Shown here piece by piece: positions 35,920 through 43,146 of a stretch of 64,000 bases of DNA. The position numbers and the translations under genes were made by a program. The notes below the pieces were generated by a model, which worked only from the letters and a program-made list of their open reading frames with translations, searched no databases and was not told the origin of the DNA. The DNA is taken from assembly GCF_002734215.1 (NCBI RefSeq), contig NZ_NSEB01000004.1:503954-567953 (forward strand), given 5' to 3'. The DNA is from Fredinandcohnia onubensis. Its GTDB lineage: Bacteria; Bacillota; Bacilli; Bacillales; Bacillaceae_L. Position 1 is the first letter of the stretch; every line of letters begins with the position of its first letter.

Positions 35920-37287
35920 ATGACAAAAACTACTATTCAATATAAACCGACTTGGGATTCTCTTGATTCAAGGAAGATTCCAAGCTGGTTTCAAAATGCG
36001 AAGTTTGGCATTTTTATTCATTGGGGTGTGTACTCAGTCCCTTCATGGAGAAAATTGAGTGACGAGAGATTTGGTTCGTATGCAGAGTGGTATTATGCAT
36101 CAGTGTATAGTGATTATAAAAACAATGGAGATGACTTCCACGAGCGGATTTACGGAAAGAATTTTAAATATAGAGATTTCGCTAGCAAATTTACAGCTGA
36201 ATTGTTTGATCCAAGCTTGTGGGCAAAAATATTTAAAAATGCAGGAGCAAAGTATGTCGTTTTAACAACGAAACATCACGATGGATACTGCCTATGGCCA
36301 ACTGAAAATAAACACAAAAAAAACTGGCGTGTAACCGATGTCGGTCCAAAGGTTGATGTCCTTGGTGAACTGGCAAATGAGGTTCGTAACCAAGGGATGA
36401 AAATGGGTATCTATTATTCCATTATCGATTGGGAAACAAACTGGAGCCACCGACCGGAATCAGGATATTTCATTCCCGAAGAGGATCGCCAAAAGTATGG
36501 AATCAATGAAGAAAATTACACCGACGAAATTCTTATCCCACAATTAAAAGAGCTTGTTGAAACATATAAACCTTCCCTAATCTTCTCGGATGGCGGGGAA
36601 TGGGATTTAGATGAAACTGTAGCACAAACAAAGGAATTTTTAGCATGGTTGTACAACGAAGCATCTAACAAAGAGGAAGTCGTCGTAAATGATCGCTTCT
36701 GTGTAGGGATGCCAGGAAAGCATGGTGACTATTTCTCAAGCGAGTACCATGATGTCGATCACTTAGCACAAGACCAAATTTGGGAGGAAAGTAGAGGCAT
36801 CGGAGGATCCTATGGATTTAACCGTGCGGAAAATTTAGAAAACTACTTAACGTCTGAGCAACTTGTCCATGAGCTAACAAGTATTGTTGCACGTGGCGGG
36901 AATTTGTTGCTGAACGTTGGCCCAACATGGGATGGACGAATTCCAATTATTCAACAGCAAAGGTTAAAAGATATTGGTGATTGGCTACAGGTTAACGGTG
37001 AGGCTATTTACGAGACAAGACCGTTTGTGGGAATGAGTGGGTCAACGTTAAAGTTTACTTCAAATAGCAATCATATTTACTGTATCATGGATAATTGGCC
37101 GAATGAAGAGGAAAAATTCGAGCTAAAAAAGAATTTATCGATTGAATCGATTCAAATTTTAGGATTAGATACAGATTTGGACTATCAAGTAGAGGGTCAA
37201 AAGCTTACAATAAAAACGCCATTACTGCACCCTGCAAAATTACCTTGCCATCATTCATATGTTTTCAAGATTAAGTTGAAGGAATAA
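35920..37287 (+). CDS. GH29 alpha-L-fucosidase, cytoplasmic
   Basis: A 455-residue glycoside hydrolase of family 29. Catalytic-domain hallmarks are WFQNAKFGIFIHWGVYSVPSW near residue 22, YVVLTTKHHDGYCLWPT near 112 and PSLIFSDGGEWD near 215, where the Asp of SDGG is the expected nucleophile. ARGGNLLLNVGPTWDGRIP near 325 is also diagnostic. There is no signal peptide, so it acts on imported oligosaccharides. ATG 35920 follows CGGAGG by 8 bases. It releases L-fucose for the oxidative pathway downstream. Confidence 0.9.
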   Translation: MTKTTIQYKPTWDSLDSRKIPSWFQNAKFGIFIHWGVYSVPSWRKLSDERFGSYAEWYYASVYSDYKNNGDDFHERIYGKNFKYRDFASKFTAELFDPSLWAKIFKNAGAKYVVLTTKHHDGYCLWPTENKHKKNWRVTDVGPKVDVLGELANEVRNQGMKMGIYYSIIDWETNWSHRPESGYFIPEEDRQKYGINEENYTDEILIPQLKELVETYKPSLIFSDGGEWDLDETVAQTKEFLAWLYNEASNKEEVVVNDRFCVGMPGKHGDYFSSEYHDVDHLAQDQIWEESRGIGGSYGFNRAENLENYLTSEQLVHELTSIVARGGNLLLNVGPTWDGRIPIIQQQRLKDIGDWLQVNGEAIYETRPFVGMSGSTLKFTSNSNHIYCIMDNWPNEEEKFELKKNLSIESIQILGLDTDLDYQVEGQKLTIKTPLLHPAKLPCHHSYVFKIKLKE

Positions 37288-37314
37288 TCGTTTAGGGAGA
37301 ATTTGAGATTGGAT

Positions 37315-37340
37315 GGGCTGCAAATTTAAATAGGCAGCCC
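37315..37340 (+). repeat. short GC-rich hairpin after the fucosidase gene
   Basis: GGGCTGC at 37315-37321 pairs with GCAGCCC at 37334-37340, loop 12. No T tract follows; partial termination or mRNA processing is possible. Confidence 0.45.
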
Positions 37341-37360
37341 CAGTTACTCTAGGACTGCCC

Positions 37361-37389
37361 TTGACCAAACGTTAACAGTAGACCATAAC
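37361..37389 (+). promoter_or_regulatory. possible internal promoter of the pathway genes
   Basis: TTGACC (37361-37366) and CATAAC (37384-37389) are spaced by 17 bases. The -10 matches only 4 of 6. It lies in the 174-base gap before the lactonase gene, upstream of operator copy 2. Confidence 0.35.
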
Positions 37390-37434
37390 AAAAATGGTTA
37401 AATCCTACTTTTATAGTGGCGTACTGCAAGTTGT

Positions 37435-37446
37435 GTTATCGGTAAC
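37435..37446. promoter_or_regulatory. candidate LacI-family operator, copy 2
   Basis: GTTATCGGTAAC is close to a palindrome (10 of 12 positions) centred on CG and shares TATCGGTAAC with copy 1 at 32621-32630. It lies 15 bases before the lactonase ATG. Confidence 0.55.
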
Positions 37447-37461
37447 GTTAAAGTAACATGA

Positions 37462-38334
37462 ATGGGGGAGAATTTCATTAAAATTATTGATTCACATCAG
37501 CACTTTTGGAAATTAGACCGAGGAGACTATGGGTGGTTGACGGAGGAGCAAGGTATCCTTTATCAAGATTATTTACCAAAAGACCTTGAGCCATTTATGA
37601 AAAAACATTCAGTTTCTGGTACGATCCTTGTCCAAGCAGCGCCGACGGTTGAAGAGACTCTTTATCTACTATCCTTATATCGTCAATATGAGTGGGTTTA
37701 TGGTGTTGTAGGTTGGCTAGACTTCTCCTCTACCAATTTTAAAGCTCAGTTACAATCATTATTAAACCGACCGGGTCTTGTTGGGTTACGACCGATGCTA
37801 CAGGATATTGATGCGAGTGACTGGATTTTACAAAATCAAGTTATAGAAAACTTGAAAGTACTAGCTGAGGAACAAGTTCCACTAGACCTTTTAATTAAGG
37901 AACGCCATATTCCATATGTGATTTCAGCTTTGGAAAAAATTCCTGATCTAACGGCTGTCGTTGATCATCTTGCAAAACCGAAAATTGCTAATGGCGATAC
38001 TGAGCTTTGGAAGAAGGATATTAAGCATTTAGCCTCATTTTCAAATGTATGGTGCAAGGTTTCGGGGTTAATGACAGAAGCGGAACCTCATTCTTGGAAG
38101 GTAAATGATTTTCAACCATATATTCACCAAATCATAAATTCATTTGGCCCGTCACGTATCCTTTTTGGAACGGATTGGCCGGTTTGTTTAGCAGCTGGAA
38201 ACTACGAAGATGTATTTAAAATTGTTAATAAATGCTTGCCAGAAAGCTTAAGTACTTCAGAAAAACAACAAATCTTTTATTCAAATGCAATAAAATTTTA
38301 TAAATTAAGAGAAAGGAGTGATAAGTGTGAGTAA
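37462..38334 (+). CDS. amidohydrolase-family lactonase (L-fuconolactonase-like)
   Basis: A 290-residue Amidohydro_2 TIM barrel. The metal motif IIDSHQHFWKL is near residues 8-18, VVDHLAKPKI near 170 and FGTDWPVC near 238. This family includes L-rhamnono- and L-fucono-lactonases, which open the 1,5- or 1,4-lactone made by sugar dehydrogenases. ATG 37462 has no upstream ribosome site. GGGGGAG lies inside the frame, 6 bases before an ATT codon at 37477 that would give the usual family N-terminus (x-KIIDSHQHFW), so a rare ATT start is possible. It overlaps the next gene by 8 bases. Confidence 0.85.
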   Translation: MGENFIKIIDSHQHFWKLDRGDYGWLTEEQGILYQDYLPKDLEPFMKKHSVSGTILVQAAPTVEETLYLLSLYRQYEWVYGVVGWLDFSSTNFKAQLQSLLNRPGLVGLRPMLQDIDASDWILQNQVIENLKVLAEEQVPLDLLIKERHIPYVISALEKIPDLTAVVDHLAKPKIANGDTELWKKDIKHLASFSNVWCKVSGLMTEAEPHSWKVNDFQPYIHQIINSFGPSRILFGTDWPVCLAAGNYEDVFKIVNKCLPESLSTSEKQQIFYSNAIKFYKLRERSDKCE

Positions 38335-38662
38335 TAAAGAAAAAGAAATTAATAGTATTGTAATGTCAGAAATTGATAATGTAGCCACCCTTTTACAAGA
38401 AGCTAAGTTGGGTGACACGGTTCAATTTGTTTTAAATGGAAAAAGAGAAGTAGTAATTTTAAAACAAGCCATTCCATTTGGCCATAAGATTGCGATTAAA
38501 CCAATTATAAAAGGAGAAAATATTGTGAAATATGGACAGGTTATTGGTGCAGCAAGCGCTGATATAACACCAGGTGAACATGTTCATGTTCATAATATTG
38601 AAGGAATCCGAGGCAGAGGGGATAAAGCGAAAGGGGAGGAAGAGAATGAGTACACTCATTAA
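38327..38662 (+). CDS. UxaA-family dehydratase small subunit (SAF domain)
   Basis: A 111-residue protein equal to the N-terminal SAF domain of altronate/galactarate-type dehydratases; the motif HKIAIKPIIKGENIVKYGQVIG and GEHVHVHNIEG are clear. In E. coli UxaA this domain is fused to the large domain; here it is a separate gene, as in the Campylobacter jejuni fucose locus. GTG 38327 follows GAAAGGAG by 8 bases and is preferred to GTG 38318. It should pair with the large subunit, whose gene overlaps by 17 bases, to dehydrate L-fuconate. Confidence 0.88.
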   Translation: MSNKEKEINSIVMSEIDNVATLLQEAKLGDTVQFVLNGKREVVILKQAIPFGHKIAIKPIIKGENIVKYGQVIGAASADITPGEHVHVHNIEGIRGRGDKAKGEEENEYTH

Positions 38663-39812
38663 GGGGTATCGTCGAAAAAACGGGGGGATTGGAATCCGCA
38701 ATCATTTACTCATCATCCCGACAGTTGTTTGTGCAAATCATGTATCAAATCGAATTCAACAATCCGTACCAGAATCAGTAGCTATTCCACATCAGCACGG
38801 ATGTAGCCAAATAGGTGAAGACAAGGAACGTACACACAAGATTCTAGCTGGTATGGGTAAAAACCCAAATGTCGGTGCTGTTCTATTAGTAAGCTTAGGC
38901 TGTGAAGTTATCGATGCGAGTGAACTACAAAAAGAAATCATACAAGAAACAGGTAAGCCGGTTGAATGGATTGATATTCAGGATGCAGGCGGATCGATTA
39001 AAGCAATTCAAACAGGCTCCGAAATACTAAGGAGATTACATAAAGAAATTGAAAGTATACCGAATGAAGAAGTACCTCTATCGGAATTAATCGTCGGTGT
39101 AAAATGTGGTGGCTCAGATTCAACTTCAGGATTATGTAGTAACCCAGCTTTAGGAAAAGCATCTGATTTACTAACAGCACAAGGCGGCACAATTGTCATG
39201 GGTGAAACAACAGAAATCATCGGGGCTGAACACATAGTTGCTGAAACGGCAATAAATGAAGAAGTTGCAAAGAAAGTCTATAGGGCTGTTGAAAAATTTG
39301 AAAAAGAAGTAGAGCGTATCGGCGCGGATATGAGGGGAGGTAATCCTAGCCCTGGTAACATCGATGGCGGCTTATCAACAATTGAAGAAAAATCACTTGG
39401 CTGTATCAGTAAGGCAGGAACAAGTCCACTGAAGGATGTTATCCCATTTGCTGATCCAATTCCGGGTAAGGGTTATTATTTCATGGATTCTCCCGGTAAC
39501 GATATTGAGTGCGTGTCAGGGATGGCAGCAGCAGGTGCGCATATGGTTTGTTTTACAACTGGCAGAGGAACACCGACTGGAAACCCAATTATCCCGGTCA
39601 TAAAAATTACAGGGAATGAAATAACAGCCAAAAGGATGGAAGACAATATCGATGTTGACACAAGTCCCGTCATGAAAGGAAACGAAACACTAGAAGAATC
39701 AGGAAGACGTATTTTGGAGTCAATCGTGAATGTAGCTAATGGTGAACTGACAAAGGCGGAGATTTTAGGCCATCAGGAGTTCAGTATTAGTAGAATTAGC
39801 ATCAGTTTGTAA
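38646..39812 (+). CDS. UxaA-family dehydratase large subunit (probable L-fuconate dehydratase)
   Basis: A 388-residue protein of the altronate dehydratase family. It has YRRKNGGIGIRNHLLIIPTV at the N-terminus, HQHGCSQIGED near residue 60, LVSLGCEVID near 83, VGVKCGGSDSTSGLCSNPA near 153 and MAAAGAHMVCFTTGRGTPTGN near 297; Cys and His in these segments are likely Fe or metal ligands. ATG 38646 follows GGGGAGGA. Placed between lactonase and SDR genes, it most likely dehydrates L-fuconate to 2-keto-3-deoxy-L-fuconate, replacing the enolase-type FucD of Xanthomonas. The substrate is inferred from context. Confidence 0.87.
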   Translation: MSTLIKGYRRKNGGIGIRNHLLIIPTVVCANHVSNRIQQSVPESVAIPHQHGCSQIGEDKERTHKILAGMGKNPNVGAVLLVSLGCEVIDASELQKEIIQETGKPVEWIDIQDAGGSIKAIQTGSEILRRLHKEIESIPNEEVPLSELIVGVKCGGSDSTSGLCSNPALGKASDLLTAQGGTIVMGETTEIIGAEHIVAETAINEEVAKKVYRAVEKFEKEVERIGADMRGGNPSPGNIDGGLSTIEEKSLGCISKAGTSPLKDVIPFADPIPGKGYYFMDSPGNDIECVSGMAAAGAHMVCFTTGRGTPTGNPIIPVIKITGNEITAKRMEDNIDVDTSPVMKGNETLEESGRRILESIVNVANGELTKAEILGHQEFSISRISISL

Positions 39813-39832
39813 AGGGAGGGGGATTAGCGATA

Positions 39833-40651
39833 ATGGGGAAATTGAACAATCGAGTTGCCCTAGTTACCGGTGGCAGCAAAGGAATCGGAGCAGCTATTGT
39901 GAGGAAGTTAGCAGAAGAAGGGGCGAATGTAGCTATTAACTACTATCCTTCTCCAGATTCCTATCAGGATGCAACAGCAATTAAAGCAGAAATCGAAAAA
40001 CAGTTTGGTATTCGAGCAGTGACCGTTCAGGCCGATGTAGGTAAAAAAGATGAGGTTGATAATATGATAGATGAAGTGGAAAAAGAACTTGGCATCATCG
40101 ATATTCTTGTCAACAACGCAGGGATTGCTCCTTTTGAAACATTTATGAATCTATCTGAAGAAACATGGGATCGAACGTACCAAACCAATGTAAAAGGGAT
40201 CTTTTTAACATCCCAACGAGCAGCAAAGAATATGATCAAAAAAAAATTTGGGAAGATTATCAACATCAGCTCAACAGCCAGTGTTGTCGTAACAAGTCCA
40301 GTGATTCCACATTATATTTCATCAAAAGCGGCAGCGGCTCATTTAACAAAAGCTTTAGCCATCGAACTCGGCCAATACAATATTAATGTGAACGCGGTTG
40401 GTCCTAGTACCATCGATACCGAGTTTTGTAAAGGGTATTTAGATGACCCAGAAATTCGTGCTAAGGAAATCGCAGCTAACCCAATGAAACGGCTCGGAAC
40501 TGAAAAGCAAATTGCGGATGCAGTGGCATTTCTAGCTTCAGAGGAAGCGATGCAAATCAATGGACATTTGTTGATGGTTGATGGTGGACTTACTGCTAAA
40601 GCAGCGCAACCGGAAGATAATCTAAACCATGAAATGGGGGCCACATTGTGA
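39833..40651 (+). CDS. short-chain dehydrogenase, probable L-fucose dehydrogenase
   Basis: A 272-residue SDR with the cofactor motif TGGSKGIGAAIV near residue 14, LVNNAGIAPFET near 92, catalytic Ser in INISSTASVV and the YISSKAAA active-site Tyr-Lys near 160. The C-terminus has NAVGPSTIDTEFCKGYL and MVDGGL. Two SDR genes are adjacent; this one resembles sugar 1-dehydrogenases, so oxidation of L-fucose to the lactone is my assignment. The two roles could be swapped. It overlaps the second SDR by 4 bases. Confidence 0.82.
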   Translation: MGKLNNRVALVTGGSKGIGAAIVRKLAEEGANVAINYYPSPDSYQDATAIKAEIEKQFGIRAVTVQADVGKKDEVDNMIDEVEKELGIIDILVNNAGIAPFETFMNLSEETWDRTYQTNVKGIFLTSQRAAKNMIKKKFGKIINISSTASVVVTSPVIPHYISSKAAAAHLTKALAIELGQYNINVNAVGPSTIDTEFCKGYLDDPEIRAKEIAANPMKRLGTEKQIADAVAFLASEEAMQINGHLLMVDGGLTAKAAQPEDNLNHEMGATL

Positions 40652-41421
40652 GATTACAAGAAAAGGTAGTAATTATTACTGGCGCTGGGAGTGGAATTGG
40701 GAAAGAAACAGCACTTTTATTTGGAAAAGAAGGCGCTGTGGTGAACGTACTTGATGTAAATAGTGAAAATGGTCAACAAACTGTTAATGATATTGAAAAT
40801 AATGGTGGGAAGGCAGCGTTTTCTCAGGTAGATGTAACGAACCCAACAGAGGTAGAGACTGTCATTTCAAAGATTGTTGAAGAAAATGGAAGAATTGATG
40901 TGTTATTTAATAACGCAGGAATTAGCAACGTTGGAAGATTGGACGAAGTCGAGCCTGATGCATGGAATCGCATTATGCAAGTAAATGTTAACGGCGTCTA
41001 CCTTGTATCTAAATATACTGTTCCTTTTATGATGAAACAACAAAGTGGTTCAATAATTAATATGTCATCATGCGTTGCAGAAATGGGGTTAGCGAAACGT
41101 GCTGCTTATGCAGCAACGAAGGGAGCTGTGCTTGCTATGTCAAAATCAATGCAAGTTGATTATGCTCCTTACAATATTCGTGTTAACGCACTTCTACCAG
41201 GAACAATCATGACACCATTTGTAGAGGGCTATTTACGAACAAGCTATGATAACCCAGAGGAAGCTATCGGAAACATCAAGAAAAGACAATTAAGCGGAGA
41301 CTTAGGAAGACCAATTGATGTGGCTAAAGCCGCGTTATTTCTTGCTTCAGATGAATCTTCATTCGTCATGGGATCGCCATTCTATGTAGATGGCGGAGTT
41401 GTTTTTGGGAAAAATGCTTAA
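40648..41421 (+). CDS. short-chain dehydrogenase, probable 2-keto-3-deoxy-L-fuconate 4-dehydrogenase
   Basis: A 257-residue SDR: TGAGSGIGKET near residue 11, LFNNAGISNVGRLDEV near 86, catalytic Ser in INMSSCVAEMG near 136 and YAATKGAV near 154. The GRLDEVEPDAWNRIMQVNVNGVYLVSKY stretch resembles 2-keto-3-deoxy-sugar-acid dehydrogenases (KDF and KDR dehydrogenases). It would oxidise C4 to give 2,4-diketo-3-deoxy-L-fuconate for the hydrolase encoded next. The starting codon is GTG or ATG within the ATGA-like overlap; GTG at 40648 is used here. Confidence 0.83.
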   Translation: MRLQEKVVIITGAGSGIGKETALLFGKEGAVVNVLDVNSENGQQTVNDIENNGGKAAFSQVDVTNPTEVETVISKIVEENGRIDVLFNNAGISNVGRLDEVEPDAWNRIMQVNVNGVYLVSKYTVPFMMKQQSGSIINMSSCVAEMGLAKRAAYAATKGAVLAMSKSMQVDYAPYNIRVNALLPGTIMTPFVEGYLRTSYDNPEEAIGNIKKRQLSGDLGRPIDVAKAALFLASDESSFVMGSPFYVDGGVVFGKNA

Positions 41422-41435
41422 TGGAGGAATAAATC

Positions 41436-42323
41436 ATGAAATTCGCAACTATTAATGAAAAACTAGCGGTACAACTTCAAGGGAAATTAATTGATATTGA
41501 AGCAACAGCAATCCAAAATAACTGGGACAGAGTTCCATCGGATATAATGGAAGTCATCAATTTAAAAGAAGCAGAAAGGACCCGTTTTGAAGAAAAACTA
41601 AAGAATGCATTTAGTGTTGTAGAATACGATGAAAATGAAGTAACATGGGGACCTGCTGTTACAAAACCACATAAAATTATTTGTGTTGGTTTGAATTATA
41701 GAAAACATGCGGACGAAACTAATGCCCCATATACTGAATACCCAATTTTATTCAATAAATTTGATAACACATTAACAGGTCACAACTGTGAAATTGTGGT
41801 ACCAAATGTGACAAAAGAACTTGATTATGAGGTGGAGCTAGGTATTGTAATTGGGAAGAAAACTAAAGACGTATCAAAAGAAGATGCACTTTCCCAGGTA
41901 TTTGGCTACTGCACAGTAAATGACCTTTCCGCACGTGATCTGCAATTTAGAACACAACAATGGTTATTAGGAAAAACATCTGACGGTTTCAGTCCAATTG
42001 GTCCATACCTTGTAACTTCTGATGAAGTTGGTGATCCGAATAATCTCGCGTTGAAAACTTATGTAAATGGAGAGTTACGCCAGGATTCGAACACATCGGA
42101 CATGATTTTCAATTGTGCAGAAATTGTAAGCTATATCTCTAAATATATGACATTAGAGCCTGGAGATTTAATTCTAACTGGTACTCCTGAGGGTGTTGTA
42201 CTTGGATTGCCTATTGAAGAGCGTGTGTACATTCAACCAGGTGATGAAGTAACGGTTGAAGTTGAAAAATTAGGCCGTTTAACAAATGCATTTGTCAAAG
42301 AGGGAGCTTTAGTAAATGCTTAA
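41436..42323 (+). CDS. FAH-family hydrolase, probable 2,4-diketo-3-deoxy-L-fuconate hydrolase
   Basis: A 295-residue fumarylacetoacetate hydrolase-family enzyme. The core begins IICVGLNYRKHADET near residue 85, with metal ligands in ELDYEVELGIVIG near 128 and VNDLSARDLQ near 163, then WLLGKTSDGFSPIGPYLV near 178 and LTGTPEGVVLG near 248. In the Xanthomonas-type route such an enzyme cleaves 2,4-diketo-3-deoxy-L-fuconate to pyruvate and L-lactate. That product set agrees with the lutABC operon nearby. The ribosome site is GGAGG. It overlaps fucU by 8 bases. Confidence 0.87.
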   Translation: MKFATINEKLAVQLQGKLIDIEATAIQNNWDRVPSDIMEVINLKEAERTRFEEKLKNAFSVVEYDENEVTWGPAVTKPHKIICVGLNYRKHADETNAPYTEYPILFNKFDNTLTGHNCEIVVPNVTKELDYEVELGIVIGKKTKDVSKEDALSQVFGYCTVNDLSARDLQFRTQQWLLGKTSDGFSPIGPYLVTSDEVGDPNNLALKTYVNGELRQDSNTSDMIFNCAEIVSYISKYMTLEPGDLILTGTPEGVVLGLPIEERVYIQPGDEVTVEVEKLGRLTNAFVKEGALVNA

Positions 42324-42738
42324 GGGAATTCCGCCCATTCTTTCACCAGACTTAATCAAAGCGTTGATGGAAATGGGGCATGGAGATGAAATTGTACTTG
42401 CAGATGGAAACTTTCCAGCTGCAAGCCATGCTAATCAATTAATTCCTGCGCACGGACATGGGACAGAGGAATTACTTAAGGCAATTTTAGAGTTATTTCC
42501 ACTCGATACGTATGTAGTTTCTCCTGTTATGTTAATGGGAACAGTTGATGGTGACCCTTGTCCAGATATTTGGAATAGATATGAAGAGATTATAAAGCAA
42601 AACAGTGATTCGCAATTCCAAATCGAAAAAATTGATAGATTTGATTTCTATACACGTAGTCGTAAGGCATATGTTATCGTGGCAACTAGTGAGCGCTCTC
42701 CTTATGCAAATATAATTTTAAAAAAGGGAGTACTGTAA
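42316..42738 (+). CDS. fucU: L-fucose mutarotase FucU (RbsD/FucU family)
   Basis: A 140-residue protein of the RbsD/FucU fold: LIKALMEMGHGDEIVLADGNFPA at residues 12-34 and HGHG near 49, with the catalytic His in MGHGDE. It interconverts L-fucose anomers, feeding the dehydrogenase with the pyranose form it uses. Its presence is the strongest single clue that the sugar of this cluster is L-fucose. RbsD proteins for ribose share the fold, but no ribose genes are present. It is the last gene before a hairpin terminator. Confidence 0.88.
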   Translation: MLKGIPPILSPDLIKALMEMGHGDEIVLADGNFPAASHANQLIPAHGHGTEELLKAILELFPLDTYVVSPVMLMGTVDGDPCPDIWNRYEEIIKQNSDSQFQIEKIDRFDFYTRSRKAYVIVATSERSPYANIILKKGVL

Positions 42739-42759
42739 TATTGAATTATGAAACTTAGC

Positions 42760-42795
42760 AATAGAAAGGAAAGCTAAGCTTTCCTTTCTATTTGG
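42760..42795 (+). terminator. near-perfect 16-bp fold-back hairpin ending the fucose operon
   Basis: The 16 bases at 42760-42775 are the exact reverse complement of 42777-42792, with one base between; the effective loop is about 5 bases. It starts 22 bases after the fucU stop. Only three T follow. Confidence 0.8.
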
Positions 42796-43097
42796 TAAAA
42801 AATATTATGTCTTTTTCGTAAAATATAAAACTAAATATATGTGAGGGGATTTGCAAAAAATTATCATTTTTCATAAAACTTCGCATTGAAACAAACTGTA
42901 CTTGAAGTTATACTTGCAAATAGATAGTTATATTTAATTAATTTCATCAGTGGAGAAATTAATGGTAAATATATATAAAATTTGGTTTTAATTAATTAAA
43001 ATAATCATATTTATTAACATGGAGAAAAGATGTTGTTTCTGTAATCAAACGAGACAGTAATACTAAAACGCGATCGGGGGGGTGATTAATAAAAAAA
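42796..43097. other. AT-rich intergenic region between two sugar clusters
   Basis: No gene is seen. It holds TTTAATTAATTT (42933-42944) and the perfect 16-bp palindrome TTTTAATTAATTAAAA (42986-43001); a further AATTAATTAAAA copy lies outside at 43119-43130. A related TTTAATTAATT occurs at 51371-51381 before the ROK repressor gene. These may be operator sites of that repressor, but AT-rich low complexity is an alternative. Confidence 0.4.
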
Positions 43098-43111
43098 TGT
43101 AAGCGTTTGAG
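43098..43111. promoter_or_regulatory. candidate cre box (CcpA) upstream of the second sugar cluster
   Basis: TGTAAGCGTTTGAG fits TGNAANCGNTNNCA at all but the last two positions and lies 36 bases before the binding-protein ATG. Carbon catabolite control is expected for such a cluster. Confidence 0.45.
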
Positions 43112-43146
43112 AGTTGAAAATTAATTAAAAACAGGGGGATAGAACG

